Shown piece after piece: positions 43,397 through 55,092 of a stretch of 64,000 nt of DNA. Every line of letters begins with the position of its first letter. Within the stretch, counting starts at the first letter, position 1. This DNA comes from Pycnopodia helianthoides. Taxonomy: Eukaryota > Echinodermata > Asteroidea > Forcipulatida > Asteriidae. The notes below the pieces were generated by a model. That model worked only from the letters and a program-made list of their open reading frames with translations, had not been told where the DNA came from and made no database searches. Made by a program: the position numbers and the translations under genes. The stretch is taken from contig CM063248.1 in NCBI GenBank assembly GCA_032158295.1, positions 11,980,657-12,044,656 on the forward strand, read 5' to 3'.

Positions 43397-43504
43397 CTTC
43401 CTCTGCAGGTATTCTCTTGTGGACTTGATGTCAGAATTGAGATTTTCCAAGAAAATCCGACGCACTCTTTTGAAAGTCCGTTGAGAGATCATTAGAAGTG
43501 ACAT
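43397..43504 (-). CDS. Candidate coding exon, unknown gene
   Basis: On the minus strand an ATG at 43504 opens MSLLMISQRTFKRVRRIF, then LENLNSDIKSTREYLQRK. It runs 108 bp to a near-consensus donor, GGAAG|GTGAGG. The sequence is basic, amphipathic and probably helical. No family recognised. The candidate exon at 43796-44077 lies upstream on the same strand, so the two could belong to one gene; that is inference. Confidence 0.3.
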
Positions 43505-43795
43505 TTGCGGGGGTGTATAATGTCAACTTGTTTACCCTTTAAAAACCAAGTGCGGGAGGTACGACACAATGATTGGTATAAGGATTGAGAGAAAAACAGG
43601 TGCGTAGTCCTATACAATGTAACAGCTATAGCTTTTTCTATAAATTTGATACTAGAGGCTTGTTGCACTAAATTGTTCTTGTTGAACTGTCCCGAAATTA
43701 AGGTTCGATTTGCCAAAATGGAATCTCACCACATTATATGGGGACAAGGTTCTATATTATGTGGAACATAATGGATTTTCACAAGTTTACCATGG

Positions 43796-44077
43796 TTATA
43801 AGTCGGCAAAGACGGCGGGTATTAATGACAAGGTATTTACAAACACAAAGTTTTGCATCTTGTACGTAACCACGTTTTGAAAAAGAGGCAGAGGCTGCAA
43901 CAGTTTGTTTTCAGATTCAGTTTGTTGAATTGATTCATATTGTTTCTCAGACAATGCGTCCCCGTTTTCACAAATTAAGTCCATATGGAATGTATACATT
44001 TCTGAACGAAAACAAAATTTAGAAAAAGCAAGATCCATGCACCAATCGTGTAGAATAGATTGTAGAACAGTCTGTTC
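43796..44077 (-). CDS. Candidate coding exon, unknown gene (duplicated locally)
   Basis: On the minus strand a pyrimidine-rich stretch (TATCCTCTCTCCCTTG) leads to AATTGAG|GAACAG. The open frame runs about 94 residues to a stop at 43796: EQTVLQSILHDWCMDLAF, FCFRSEMYTFHMDLICENG, LSEKQYESIQQTES. It has a balanced, cysteine-containing protein-like composition. Part of it (43911-44061) has a degenerate copy at 40441-40591. Family not recognised. Confidence 0.35.
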   Translation of the reverse strand, partial: EQTVLQSILHDWCMDLAFSKFCFRSEMYTFHMDLICENGDALSEKQYESIQQTESENKLLQPLPLFQNVVTYKMQNFVFVNTLSLIPAVFADL

Positions 44078-44120
44078 CTCAATTGTGTTCAAGGGAGAGA
44101 GGATATCTATGGTGTTACTG

Positions 44121-44716
44121 GGATGGGTTTACGGGGTTGGATGGAAGGTTGGTTGGAGTTGGGTGTGATTGGTTGGAGTGAGTTGGGTGGAAGGTTGGTT
44201 GGAGTTGGGTGTAAGGTTGGTTGGAGTTGGGTGTGATTGGTTGGAGTTGGGTGGAAGTTGGTTGAGTTGTGTGTTGGTTAGTTTGGTGTGATTGGTTGGA
44301 GTTGTGGATTGGTTGGAGTTGGGTGGATTGGTTGGAGTTGGGTGGAAGGTTGAGTTGGAGTTGGGTGTGATTGGTTGGAGTTGGGTGGAAGGTTGATTGG
44401 AGTTTGGTGTGATTGGTTGGAGTTGGGTGGAAGGTTGGTTGGAGTTGGGTGTGATTGGTTGGAGTTGGGGGAAGGTTGGATTTGAGTTTGGTGTGATTGG
44501 TTGGATTTGGTGGAAGGTTGGTTGGAGTTGGTGTGATTGGTTGGAGTTGGGTGGAAGGTTGGTTGGAGTTGGTGGATGGTTGGAGTTGGGTGGAAGGTTG
44601 ATTGGAGTTTGGTGTGTAGGTTGGAAATGGGGGATGTTGGTTGGAGTTAGGTTGGGTTGGATTAGATTCGGGTTGGAGTTGGCTTAGTTGGTTGGATTTG
44701 GGAGTGAATTGGGGAT
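44121..44716 (+). repeat. GGTTGG-rich minisatellite, about 0.6 kb
   Basis: Irregular units of about 18-22 bp: GGTTGGAGTTGGGTGTGATT and GGTTGGAGTTGGGTGGAA. The plus strand is almost free of C. Many GG pairs with short loops make two-tetrad quadruplexes possible. The glycine/tryptophan/valine-rich frame at 44397-44687 is an artefact. Confidence 0.95.
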
Positions 44717-45032
44717 GTAAAAGGGCACTTTATTGACTCGATGTCTATTCATTTCTATAAGACTACATTTTAATGTAGGAGTAGACACTACTTGACTGCA
44801 TGTTTTAAGTTGCTCTTCAATTTCTATTTTAAATCCGTGATTTAAACTGCCTTCAACTTGCCATCCAAGCTCAATTTTGCTGTAATGTGTTACTGGTGAT
44901 TTTAATAGTGATTATTGTTAGTTTTCAACGTCGGAGATATAGTTTTTGAGTGAAGATTGTGTGTGAGTACTGTAACTTTTGTAATTGCCTACATGTATGT
45001 TGCACACATACACACAATGTAGTGTGTAAAAC

Positions 45033-45437
45033 ATGGCCGCCACTTGTTTTCTACCCAAGGCTATGCTTTGCTTAGCGTTGCTGCTCTATTGTCATTCTCC
45101 AAAACTACCGAACATAACTGTGGTTGATTTTACAACCATACCACCATTGAACTTTCATCAGAGAACGACATTCCATTCTACCATATTTGTTGTACCAAGC
45201 ATCCGCCCATCAGTATCACACCTGTGCTCTATGGGATTCAGCCCTTCCCGCATACCATTGATGAAATGGTCAAAGCATGGTTACACCAGTCTTTGTGTAC
45301 CTGGACACGATCCACCTGATGATATCACAGTTTATATGGACATTTCATCGAATCCCGGTCCAATCACTGATGAAACCCCTACAAAACAAGCCCTAAGCCT
45401 CTACATCAGACAGTTTGTGAGGATAAATCACCTGTGA
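45033..45437 (+). CDS. LINE N-terminal region with a 2A-like motif
   Basis: ATG-started, 134 codons, ATG in good context (AACATGG). A hydrophobic N-terminus (AMLCLALLLYC, 10-20) resembles the signal-like leaders seen in front of 2A motifs in some echinoderm and mollusc LINEs. Residues 103-110 are DISSNPGP, at 45339-45362. The 2A consensus is D(V/I)ExNPGP, so the usual Glu is Ser here. The frame stops at 45437, while the adjacent frame 2 continues the protein from about 45422, so this is probably one ORF interrupted by a frameshift, not a separate ORF1. Confidence 0.6.
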   Translation: MAATCFLPKAMLCLALLLYCHSPKLPNITVVDFTTIPPLNFHQRTTFHSTIFVVPSIRPSVSHLCSMGFSPSRIPLMKWSKHGYTSLCVPGHDPPDDITVYMDISSNPGPITDETPTKQALSLYIRQFVRINHL

Positions 45438-48400
45438 CGAACAAAAGTCTGCAAAAAATCCCGTTCAGTGCTGTAATGGAAAGGAGGTTGTATCCTCAAA
45501 ATGTTATGCTCGGTCTACGTGGCTCAGCAGGACGACCTACATATCACGTACTGAAACAACTCAGAATGAATGGCATACTTCGCCGATACAGAGGAAAGCG
45601 AGGTGGAAGGAGGAAGCAGAATTTGATTCACCCCATTCCAGTTCGCATATCCGGTAGTAATTCATCCCGGTGTGAACTATATCAATCTGGGATAATGCAA
45701 CAAAGTTTCCTTGGACGCAATGATAACATCGAGAGACAATCCGGTGCTAACCTGGCAAACCTTGTGAAGATCCGAAAGGTTAAATCAACTCCACGACCCC
45801 CAGCAAATCGGCATATACTGATAGAAAACCCATCACTTCCTGTACAGCTTCAAGACGATCAACCCAGTGATGTTCCTTTGCTCAACAACTCCACTGAAGA
45901 ACCAATAAGCTCAGCAGTGTCCAACATTAAAAACATAAAAGGCATTAAATTCCTGCATTTAAATGCCCAATCCTGTGTCAATAAGCTAGATGAGATACGG
46001 CTACTTGTGTGTTGGAGAGTAATCCTGACATCCTTGGAATCTCCGAAACTTGGCTTCATGATGGGATCGACAGCTCTGAAATCCACATTCCAAATTATGA
46101 ACTATTGCGCAAGGACAGAGACGACAGGCCGGTGTTGCAATACATTTTCACAGCAGATTGGAAGTCAGCCAAGTTCATCTCCCAAATATTCAGTGCGTCA
46201 AATTGGAAACCCTGTGGATCAAGCTGAAACTACCAAATACAAGACCAATTTACACTGGTATAGTTTATGGACCGAGTATATGGAATGAATTTTTTGAGGA
46301 ACTTGAAGCAGTCTTTGACGAAATCTTGGGGCAAAGTTCTGTCCACAGAACGCATGGTGAAGTTATCTGCCTTGGTGATTTTAATTGTGATTCCCTTAAA
46401 CCAACTGACTGGCAATGGAAAAAGCTTCATGGCATAATGTCAATGCGTCAGCTATCTCAAGTCATTTCAAAACCTACTTGTATAACTTGTACTTCAAAGA
46501 CACTAATAGACCATATCTGGACCCCTCGACCTGAAATGTACTGTATCAATGGTGTTATTACATTAACCGTAAGTGATCATTCTCTAATTTATGCTATACG
46601 TAAATGTAAAAAGATTCCAAAGGGGCCTGCCCGTAATATCAGGGCACGGTCTTATCGTACCTTTAAAGAAATTGATTTTATCAATGATCTCAGAAATGCT
46701 TCTTTAAATGATGTCGAGTTGTCCAATAGCCCTGACCAGGCGTGGAGCATTTTTGAAGGTAATGTTATTCGTAAATGTGATAAACACGCTCCTTTAAAAT
46801 TAAAGTTCCCAACAAGGCTCCTAGCTGGCTCAATGATGATTACCTTGTTCTCAGGAAAAAGTTGGAGCAAGCTAAAATTCATGCTCATAGCACTAAATCT
46901 CCCACAGATTGGGACGCCTATCGAGATTTTAGAAACACGACCAATAATCTGGCCAAAAGGTTGAAACGTGAATTTTATGAATCTTCTATCAGAAATGCTG
47001 GCTCTGACACGTGTAAATTATGGAAGGTTATTAAAAGTATTCTGCCTAGCACTAAAAAGGTCAGCATAAACAACATTAGGTCCGGAAATGAAATTTTAAC
47101 TGCTGGATCTGCCATTGCTTATGAGTTTAACAATTTTTTTTGCTAGTATCGGCAGGAAATTAACTGATACCCTGATTCAGCAGAGTTCAGTTGACTACAT
47201 CAGCTTAAGTACACAGGACACACAGCCAGTGGAGGAGCTGTTTCATTTTGTGGGTGTGGTGCCGTGTGAGGTAAGCCTCTTGCTGCATGGCCTTGATGTC
47301 ACCAAGGCTACCGGACTTGATGATTTTGGCCCCCGGCTGTTGAAGGTGGGGTACAGACAACTTGCGGCACCGCTTACTCACATCATGAACTTGAGCCTCT
47401 CCACTGGCTCTGTGCCATCTGCCTGGAAACTTAGTCGTATATCACCCATTTTTAAAGAAGGCGATAAACTAAACATCAATAACTATCGGCCTATTTCTGT
47501 TATTCCAACCTGCATGAAAACTTTTGAGAAACTCATCCATAAACAGTTGTTAGGCTTCATGGAGCAAAACACAATTTTAACAGAGAACCAGTCTGGCTTT
47601 AGACCTATGCACTCCACACAAACTTGTCTACTTAATGTTTCTGATTACCTCCTGGAAAATATGAACTCAGGGTACCTCACGGGAGCAGTCTTTCTGGATC
47701 TTAAGAAAGCATTTGACACTGTTCACCATGAACATCTTCTCAACAAGTTATTGGAGTGCAGGGTCTGGAGCTCGACTGGTTTTCATCTTATTTAAATGGT
47801 CGCAAACAGGTGACTCAAATTGGTGAAAACTATTCCTCCTCTACTGTAGTGACTTCCGGTGTGCCTCAGGGTTCTGTGCTTGGGCCACTTCTTTTTACAT
47901 TGTACTTAAATGATTTTGCCAATATTCTTCCGATAGACTCTAAAATGTATTTTTATGCAGATGACACAGCTATTTTTACTCGTGCTAAATCTATTGGTCT
48001 TATTAACAGAGCCCTCAACGCAGATATGATTGAGGTTTCCAAATGGCTGCAGGCTAATTTTTAACTCTTAATACAAGCAAAACTAAAAGTATGTTATTTG
48101 GAACTCAAGCTAAACTTCGCCGTATTGAAGAAAGTTTACATGTGAAGATCGGTGACAATACCATTGACAATGTCGATCATTTTAAGTACTTAGGTGTCTG
48201 GCTAGATCAATCTTTATCTTGGAGTGTGCACATTGAGAACATTACTAAGACTGTTAATAAACGTGTGGGGGTTCTCCCGAGGATAAGAAGTGTTCTTCCT
48301 CAACATACTTTAAACTTGTTGTACAAAACTCTGATTCTCCCTCACTTTGATTATTGTGATGCTGTTTGGGGCAACTCGGCCAAAGTTTTTCTTTCCAAAC

Positions 48401-48789
48401 TTGATACAATCCAAAACAGTGCTGGTAAAGCTATCCTTTTCCTCCCCCGGAGAACTTCCACGCACATTATTTTATCTACTCTTGGCTGGGAGTCTTTAAG
48501 TGCAAGGAGAAATTTTCATTTAAACGTTTTAGTATATAAGAGTCTTACTTCCACACTGCCTCCCCAACTTTGTAATGTTTTTAATTATGCCGCCACTGCC
48601 CACTCATACAACACCAGATCAGTCTCACAAGGTAATCTAGTTCCCCCACTGCCTAAAACCAACTCAGGAAAACGTAAATTTGCTGCTCGTGGGGTCAACT
48701 CATTTAATCAACTCCCCCTTACACTAAAGAATCCCTTGCCATGCACTGTAGCAAGTTTTAAAGTACAGTACAAAAATTTGAATTTTTAA
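45422..48789 (+). pseudogene. LINE ORF2: APE endonuclease plus reverse transcriptase, at least seven frameshifts
   Basis: Segments in order: 45422-45997, basic linker (YRGKRGGRRKQ) and endonuclease start (IKFLHLNAQSCVNKLDEIR); 46009-46130 (NPDILGISETWLHDGID); about 46160-46815, endonuclease end with GDFNCD and SDHSLIYA; 46816-47140 (PSWLNDDYLVLRKKLEQAK); 47130-47760, RT fingers/palm (NNYRPISVIPTCMKTFEKLI, AVFLDLKKAFDTVHHEHLL); 47756-48064 (VPQGSVLGPLLFTLYLND, catalytic YADD); 48070-48789, thumb and C-terminus (HFKYLGVWLD, FDYCDAVWG, FNQLPLTLK). Two breaks sit in T homopolymers (about 47137 and 48058). Domains are otherwise complete and well conserved, so the copy is young or the breaks are partly base-calling errors. 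Confidence 0.9.
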
Positions 48790-49077
48790 TAGGTGGGGCA
48801 TGTGGCGCTTTTCCTGGCTGGACCAGATTTTTAACCTTTGTCTTTATTGTATATTTTGCTTGTTGTAAAGATTGTGTGCTGTTGTCGTTTGTCCGTAGTC
48901 TTTATTTAAATTTGGCTGTTTCTCTATTTTTAATATTGCTCTTAACCAATATGTTTTTATAAATATATTTTTATAATACAATTTTAAAATTTTATTGTTT
49001 TGTTGTTGCTGGGCACCTCTGAAAAACAGTGTTTCACTGAGAGGTTTCCCCAGGGTAAATAAGAAATAAATAAATAA

Positions 49078-51404
49078 CCACTAATATACTTGAGGTTCAA
49101 CTAATAATAGATGCATGCCATTCTCACATGAGAAATAACTACCTTGGGCCTTATGCTGGTTTTCCGTTTAACGATTAGACATTACGCTAATTGTGTGCCT
49201 TGTGCTTGTGAATCAAGTTAAAAACTCATTTGCAACTAAGTGACCCGCAGGGCCAATATGGTTATCGCCGAATGGTTATAATAACACAAGCGAACGTGTA
49301 TTTACATGTCGAAGATCCAACGTATTAAAATAAACTCCATACCGAATACAAATTGTTCTGCTTCTATGTCGGCAGTATTTTCAAGGACATGGGGTACAAG
49401 TAATTTGTATTCTTTTAAAATGCCAATTAAGGGTTTCGGTGGGAACCATTAATCTCAGCATAAATGAAGCCTTCGTTTATTCTCATGATTCGTCTGGTTA
49501 ATCAATCATGAATGTATTATAATGTAAAATACTGTTAATTTGTTGTACACAGTATAAATCCCACAATTAGTTTTAAGAGTGTTTATGTGGTTTTATAAAG
49601 CAATACACTTAATCTGCTCATGTTTTAAACATTGCCAATCAATAAATACATTACAGGCGGCAATTTACAAAATTTATGTTCCTCGTGGATTTCTTGTGAA
49701 TTTTATTACGGAAAAAGAGATGGATGCAAAATAACTCACTGGAGCTGTTTCGGCTATCAATCCAAACAAACAAACAACTAAAGAGTTCTTTCTGCCACAA
49801 AAATCAAACTTGCACAATCGAAGCTCGTCGCAAGAATAGACTGATCCCCTCCAATAAGATAACGGTTGTAACTGATATGTGGTGTTGAGGGAATTGGACC
49901 TAGTTGGCCCCGGCAATCACAGCGGACGCTAATGGGTGCAGAGGCGACTGGTCCACATCTTAGACCCAACCATTCCACTCACGACACCCGGGGGAGTTTT
50001 CCTGATACATTCCTGATCGCAATAATGTGGGAGAAATCTTCAATAATTCATCAACGCAATACTGCCAGCTGTCAATGAGGTTCTTCCTCACACACTTCAT
50101 CAAAGCTTCCCACACACTTCAAAAGACTTTGACAATGAAAGCAAAATGTGATATACCTAACCATGCTACAGCCATAATGTTCAATTTCCATATTCATACA
50201 TTGTCACCGAACCGAGGCTGGACATAAAGTTAGTCTTCGGTGCCTTTAACTTTAATCAACCTAGCATGCATCAACCTACTTAACAAAAGCATTGGTTTAA
50301 CATCGGTAAGTTCGGCTTGATGGCCCGATATGAAGTTAAAGAAAATCTGACAAGGTCCTGTTTAAAAATGTAAACGGCAGAGTGCAACGACATTTCTGGT
50401 CTACTTATCTCAACTTAGAAAGTGGTCCCTAAAAGCTGGCAAAGCTTGACTTGTTTTGTATATGCAAACGCACGAAGGAGAGGAACCGGAAAACAACCAA
50501 ACAACTTGGTCCAAGAGACATTGAGGCGTTTGAGAATAGTAGGTCGAGTCAGAACCGACTAGACCTATACCGCAGTCTGGAAGCACGTCACCGATGTTAT
50601 CTGATTGAGCTAAAACGGAGCGTAAAATGAATTCCGTGTCGAGCACGATGACGAGACTCCATGGGCCAGAGGTTGATGGCTGCGGCAGCAATTTGTCTTG
50701 ACTGGGGTCCGTGACGACGACTTTGAGACAGTGTGTCTTGTGGAACTAGAGACTAGAATTGATGTGACAATGCCATAGAAGAAGGAGAAGCAAAACAGAA
50801 TATATAACCCCAAACCATTGAAATAAATTAGGTCTAGGCCTATTTACCAGCAAAATTATGAATTTCTTGCGTCGTGGGTCTTTTATTTTATTTATTGTAC
50901 GTATTTACGGTAAAAAAAGTTAAATTATAAGTTTGCTGATCTATCTCTTTTGCCGAAGCCCATCGTCTTTCACAAAGGCACGTTATAAAAGATGATGCAG
51001 TAGCATGAACATACATTTTACACCAATTAAGATTTGTCAGCAAAACAAGGTCTTTTATGAACAAAATATGCAACATTCGAGAAAATAATGATCTTCCCCC
51101 GGGATGGTTTACTGAAGCAGCGAAAACATTAAATTATTAAACAGATTTGAAGAAAGGTATTCAGCTATACAAGGTCGCTTAAGATAGGCTACAATCGAAA
51201 AAAAAACACAATTCTCTCCACTCGTGAAGTTTAGCATGAATTCATAAAATTATTAAACCAAAGATTTGTAAATAAAACAAGATATTTGAACGATAAACCA
51301 AACAGTCGACCCCCCAAAACCCGACGACAACAAAAACGACGTCTACAACAACACCAACAATAATAACAACAACAACACACACAAGCACACATTTTTGTGA
51401 ATCC
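49078..51404. other. Non-coding sequence
   Basis: No gene or element recognised in this stretch of about 2.3 kb. Confidence 0.5.
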
Positions 51405-51925
51405 CGTTAATCGAGGACTTCTCTTTGTTCTCCCATTCTTTTCTTTTTTGCAGCGGCCCCATTGGTTTTGTACACGAAAGCGAAGCGAAGACGTTCTCGC
51501 TCTGTCAAAACACCCGGATCCCTTTTGTTAAAGTCCTCGGTTTTAACGGGTCGCTCACACACACCCAAGTGTGTAAACACCTGCAATCGGGGACCTCCTA
51601 TTGTCCCTCTTTTGTTTGTACTCTAACTTTTTGGCAACAGCTCTTATTGGTTTTTTACGCGTTTTCCAACTGGGGACCTTTTCTCAAACGGGGACCCTAT
51701 TGTCCTCTTTTGTTATATGTTCCCGGTTTGAATGTGCATACCTACCCACACACACACACAAGTGTGTAATGACCTCCAATAGTGGACCCTCCTTTGTTCA
51801 ACTCTTTGTCCTGACAAACGTGGATCCCATTGTTTTCCTTTGTGATAGCAAACGTGGACCTATTGTCCCTTTTGTTGTAAGTTCTCGGTTTGAATGTCAC
51901 TACAAACTCACACAGACACACGCCT
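51405..51925 (+). repeat. CA-punctuated modular repeat, second array
   Basis: Modules 1 (GTTCTCGCTCTGTCAAAACA), 2 (ACACCTGCAATCGGGGACC, TTGGCAACAGCTCTTATTGG) and 3 (AATGACCTCCAATAGTGGACC) in that order, each bounded by (CA)n. The modules are close to those at 23520-24780, where the order differs. Confidence 0.85.
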
Positions 51926-51937
51926 CAAAACAATCAA

Positions 51938-52116
51938 TCAAACAAACAAACAACAAACAAACAACAAACAAACAAACAAACAAACAAACAAACAAACAAA
52001 ACAAACAAACAAACAAACAAAACAAACAAACAAACAAAACAAACAAACAAACAAACAAAACAAACAAACAAAACAAACACCCAACAAACAAACAAACAAA
52101 CAAACAAACAAACAAA
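51938..52116 (+). repeat. (CAAA)n microsatellite with CAAAA interruptions
   Basis: About 180 bp of CAAA units. It follows directly on the modular array, as an extension of its A/C-rich end. Confidence 0.97.
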
Positions 52117-52589
52117 CGTACACCCCAACACACCCCAACAAACAACAACAACTTTTTGCTCTACTTGGGATAGAAAGTTCAATCTACCTAAACTTTTATA
52201 ATTTTCAAAGGGAAAACTAGATGTGTAGATATCTATAACGTTACGGCTTTAATCTGAAAAACCCTAACACAAAACAATCACGGCACTGAGAGGAGTTCAC
52301 ATGCATATCAAGTTAGCCATTGATAAAAAAACTAACAAAACAAATAATGTTCACAACTTTCTACGGTTTCCCAGCGCCCTTTGAATATGGCAACATTCGT
52401 ATTGTTTGATTTCGACCTATTAAATTTAAAGCGTGTTTTATGCACATAGTCACAGTCAAACGCTCCTTTACCAACAAAAATAAAGAGTGTCACAAAAACC
52501 ATTGTAAATAAAGTGGGTTATCCTGCAAAGACGATTGTAGTATGTTTCCTACGAAAGCGAAAAGTGCAGACACATGAATAAAAAAAATT
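52117..52589. other. Non-coding sequence
   Basis: No gene or element recognised. Confidence 0.5.
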
Positions 52590-52705
52590 CCTCTCCTATC
52601 GTGTACGTACATGATTATTACCATTTATGTACGTATACGATAACTCTGGACTTACCGTGTACGCACACAATAGTTATTGTGTACGTACACGATAAGAGCA
52701 ATTTC
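52590..52705. repeat. Two adjacent hairpins built on CGTGTACGTACACG
   Basis: TATCGTGTACGTACATG pairs with ATGTACGTATACGATA (52598-52645), and TACCGTGTACGCACACAATA pairs with TATTGTGTACGTACACGATA (52656-52695). The two units are related in sequence. This is probably a small palindromic element. Confidence 0.8.
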
Positions 52706-53535
52706 AGGTGGCGGCACTACGCTTCCGTAGTTTCCCCCTTCTACTACTCAACTTTGTTTTATAAAGATGCCCATTGGATTTCCACATTATTTTATTGATG
52801 GCGAATAGAGTCCTTATCAGTATAACATCACCTGACAGGAGCCGGTGGTCTTACGGGAGCATTGACTCCTCGTTGTTTAATATTTATATGTCTCCCTCAA
52901 AATGTGTTCTATATTTTCCGCTTACTGCCTTCACAGAGATTTTGTCGTCATCTTAGCCCGCAGGGTTCCAAGAAAGGCTTACCCCAAAACTCGACAAGTG
53001 GACTCGTTTACCTATATATATTGTCCAAAAATAGAGCAATCGCTGAAATCAGCTATTTATAACACTTTATCTGTAAACCCATGAAAACAAAAGCATCAAT
53101 TTGATCCAACTTATCACTGAATATACTGGGAGCTGATAAGATTCACATCTTCAGGAAAATAGACTAAATACTGCTGAATTCTGTTCTGAGGTTCACTGAT
53201 TGTTCAGTTCATAACTAGTACTGATTTCCAAATAACTGTCTCCGTCCGAAATATTTGAAAAGTGGAGAAACAAAACACTACTTGTTTCGACTGCTGCATG
53301 CGAAATAAGCAAGCTAGTACAGTACGAAAGTACAAAAAAAACTTTTTTTTAAAGGAATATTTTACTGGTTGGTTGGAAGGTTTTTATAAAATGAAATAAA
53401 TAACATAATATCTTGAAAAAGTATGGAGGTTAGCTTACCCTGAAGAGATGCTGAAATATTTACACGCCCTTGGATATGTGCTCCTTGTTTAATCATGCGC
53501 TACCAAACCAATTTTCATATCATTAAGACTACAAA
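52706..53535. other. Non-coding sequence
   Basis: No gene or element recognised. Confidence 0.5.
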
Positions 53536-54440
53536 CAATAAGGATGTTGGGCTTTAACCCTCGGTCTAGACTTCCGAAATGTAACCTGTAAAGTTCTTGC
53601 CATGGCTATGACAAATAAGTTGAACCAAATGCTTCCGTTTCAAAGGAGAACATTTAACAATAAACTATTCCAAACGTAAAAACGGGTAACAAAAAACCAA
53701 TTTGCATAATTATAATTAAGCGCATTTTATACTGATTGCAAATTACATTTCCATGAACAAGCGTATAACTGTGCAGCACCCTTATCGAATTATGAAGTGC
53801 ATTCAGTCGCATCGACCTCATCCACAACAGTTCGTCTCAAATTACATTTCCATCCTTTTTTACGAGACAAACGCCGATGAAAAAATACATGTTTCGGCCT
53901 GGATGATTTGTTTTGTTCGTTATCAGTAGTAATTTAAAAATAAAATTAGGCAGAAGTACATTATTGGGTTTAGAGAAGACTGCAAAAAGTTACATTTTTT
54001 GCCTTCAGCCCAAGGTCTATAGATTTTCTGAAATATAACCCGTGAAGTTCTTACCATGGTTGTGACAAATAAATTGAACCAAACGATTCTGTCTCAAAGG
54101 GGAACATTTTAAAATAAACTAATCCAGAATGTAAAAAAAAAAAAAAAAAGGTAAAACATAAATTATAAATATTACAAGACGTAGGCCTATCGTCCTGAAA
54201 TTTTGAACAGGAAAACATCCCTTTGAAGGTGTTCATTTCAGTTGAGCACCTGTGACGCAATGAACCACTATGGCCGAGGGGTGCGTGGGGATAACAAAAA
54301 ATAAAAGCAGCCAAAGAATGCATGACAAATATGCCCAATTTGAAGCAGAGAAATCAACAAGCGTATAACTGTGCAGCACCCTTATCGAATTATGAAGTGC
54401 ATTCAGTCGCATCGACCTCCTCCACAACAGTTCGTCTCAA
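53536..54440. repeat. Local tandem duplication of about 0.3 kb blocks
   Basis: Block 53570-53700 (CCATGGCTATGACAAATAAG, GTTGAACCAAATG) matches 54030-54140 with many differences. Block 53751-53838 matches 54353-54440 almost perfectly (AACAAGCGTATAACTGTGCA, CAGTCGCATCGACCTC). The two blocks lie in the same order. Confidence 0.9.
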
Positions 54441-55092
54441 TAAAAAAAATATGACAACCCACTTTGACGGTTCCTGAAAAGTTTACTCCTGCATAATCAA
54501 TCGCTCGGCCTTTTCATTTTAATTAAATCAGAACAGAACATTGATCCGAAATTCTTTATTTGTTTTCAGTCTTGAAATCAACACAGCTGCACAAATTGTT
54601 GTGATTTAATTACGTACAATATTGAATCCAAGTCCTATACGGACAATCGTTCATCCCTTGATGCATTGAGGTTTCGCGGAGACGTGGACGAGGCCTAGTC
54701 CATGTACCAGAGAAATAAACCCGTCTCGACCCATACATTTGTTCATCAATATTATCAATCATAGCTACCATTTTAGTGCGTTTAAGTTCAAATATAAACC
54801 TAAAAGCACATAAAGAACTCAAACGCACTGCACTTGTTTGGTATCCCGTCACTTCTAATCTGATGAAACTTTCCCAGGTTGGTTTGATGGTGTGTTACAT
54901 GTACTTGATTGCAATTGAGGATAGAAATTCAATTTAAAGGCATGGGACTCCCATAAAATTATTTAAAAAACCACCAGAAGCATTTGTTTTCATGAAATAG
55001 CCCAAATCCTACAACATCCTTCAATTCGAAAGAGCAAATTATATATAACAAGTGACTGAATCGTTCAATAATGCCACTCGTCATCTCTTAAT
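54441..55092. other. Non-coding sequence
   Basis: A minus frame at 54610-54852 (80 codons) has some protein-like stretches but no splice support or family match. Confidence 0.45.

Larger units (their letters stand above)
44960..49077 (+). mobile_element. Non-LTR retrotransposon (LINE), CR1/Jockey-type, nearly complete but frame-broken
   Basis: A single plus-strand element with an N-terminal extension containing a 2A-like motif, a basic linker, an APE-type endonuclease, reverse transcriptase, a C-terminal block, a 3' UTR of about 290 bp and an (AAATA)n-like tail at 49056-49077. The 5' boundary is uncertain (between the minisatellite end and the ATG at 45033). Replication would be target-primed reverse transcription. 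Most breaks are single-base frameshifts rather than stops. Confidence 0.93.

Noticed and set aside
51900..52220. Lys-Gln-Thr-Asn repeat protein, or Cys-Leu-Phe-Val repeat membrane protein
   Set aside because: Direct translation of (CAAA)n; the same artefact appears at 273-344, 39848-39928 and 57122-57233.
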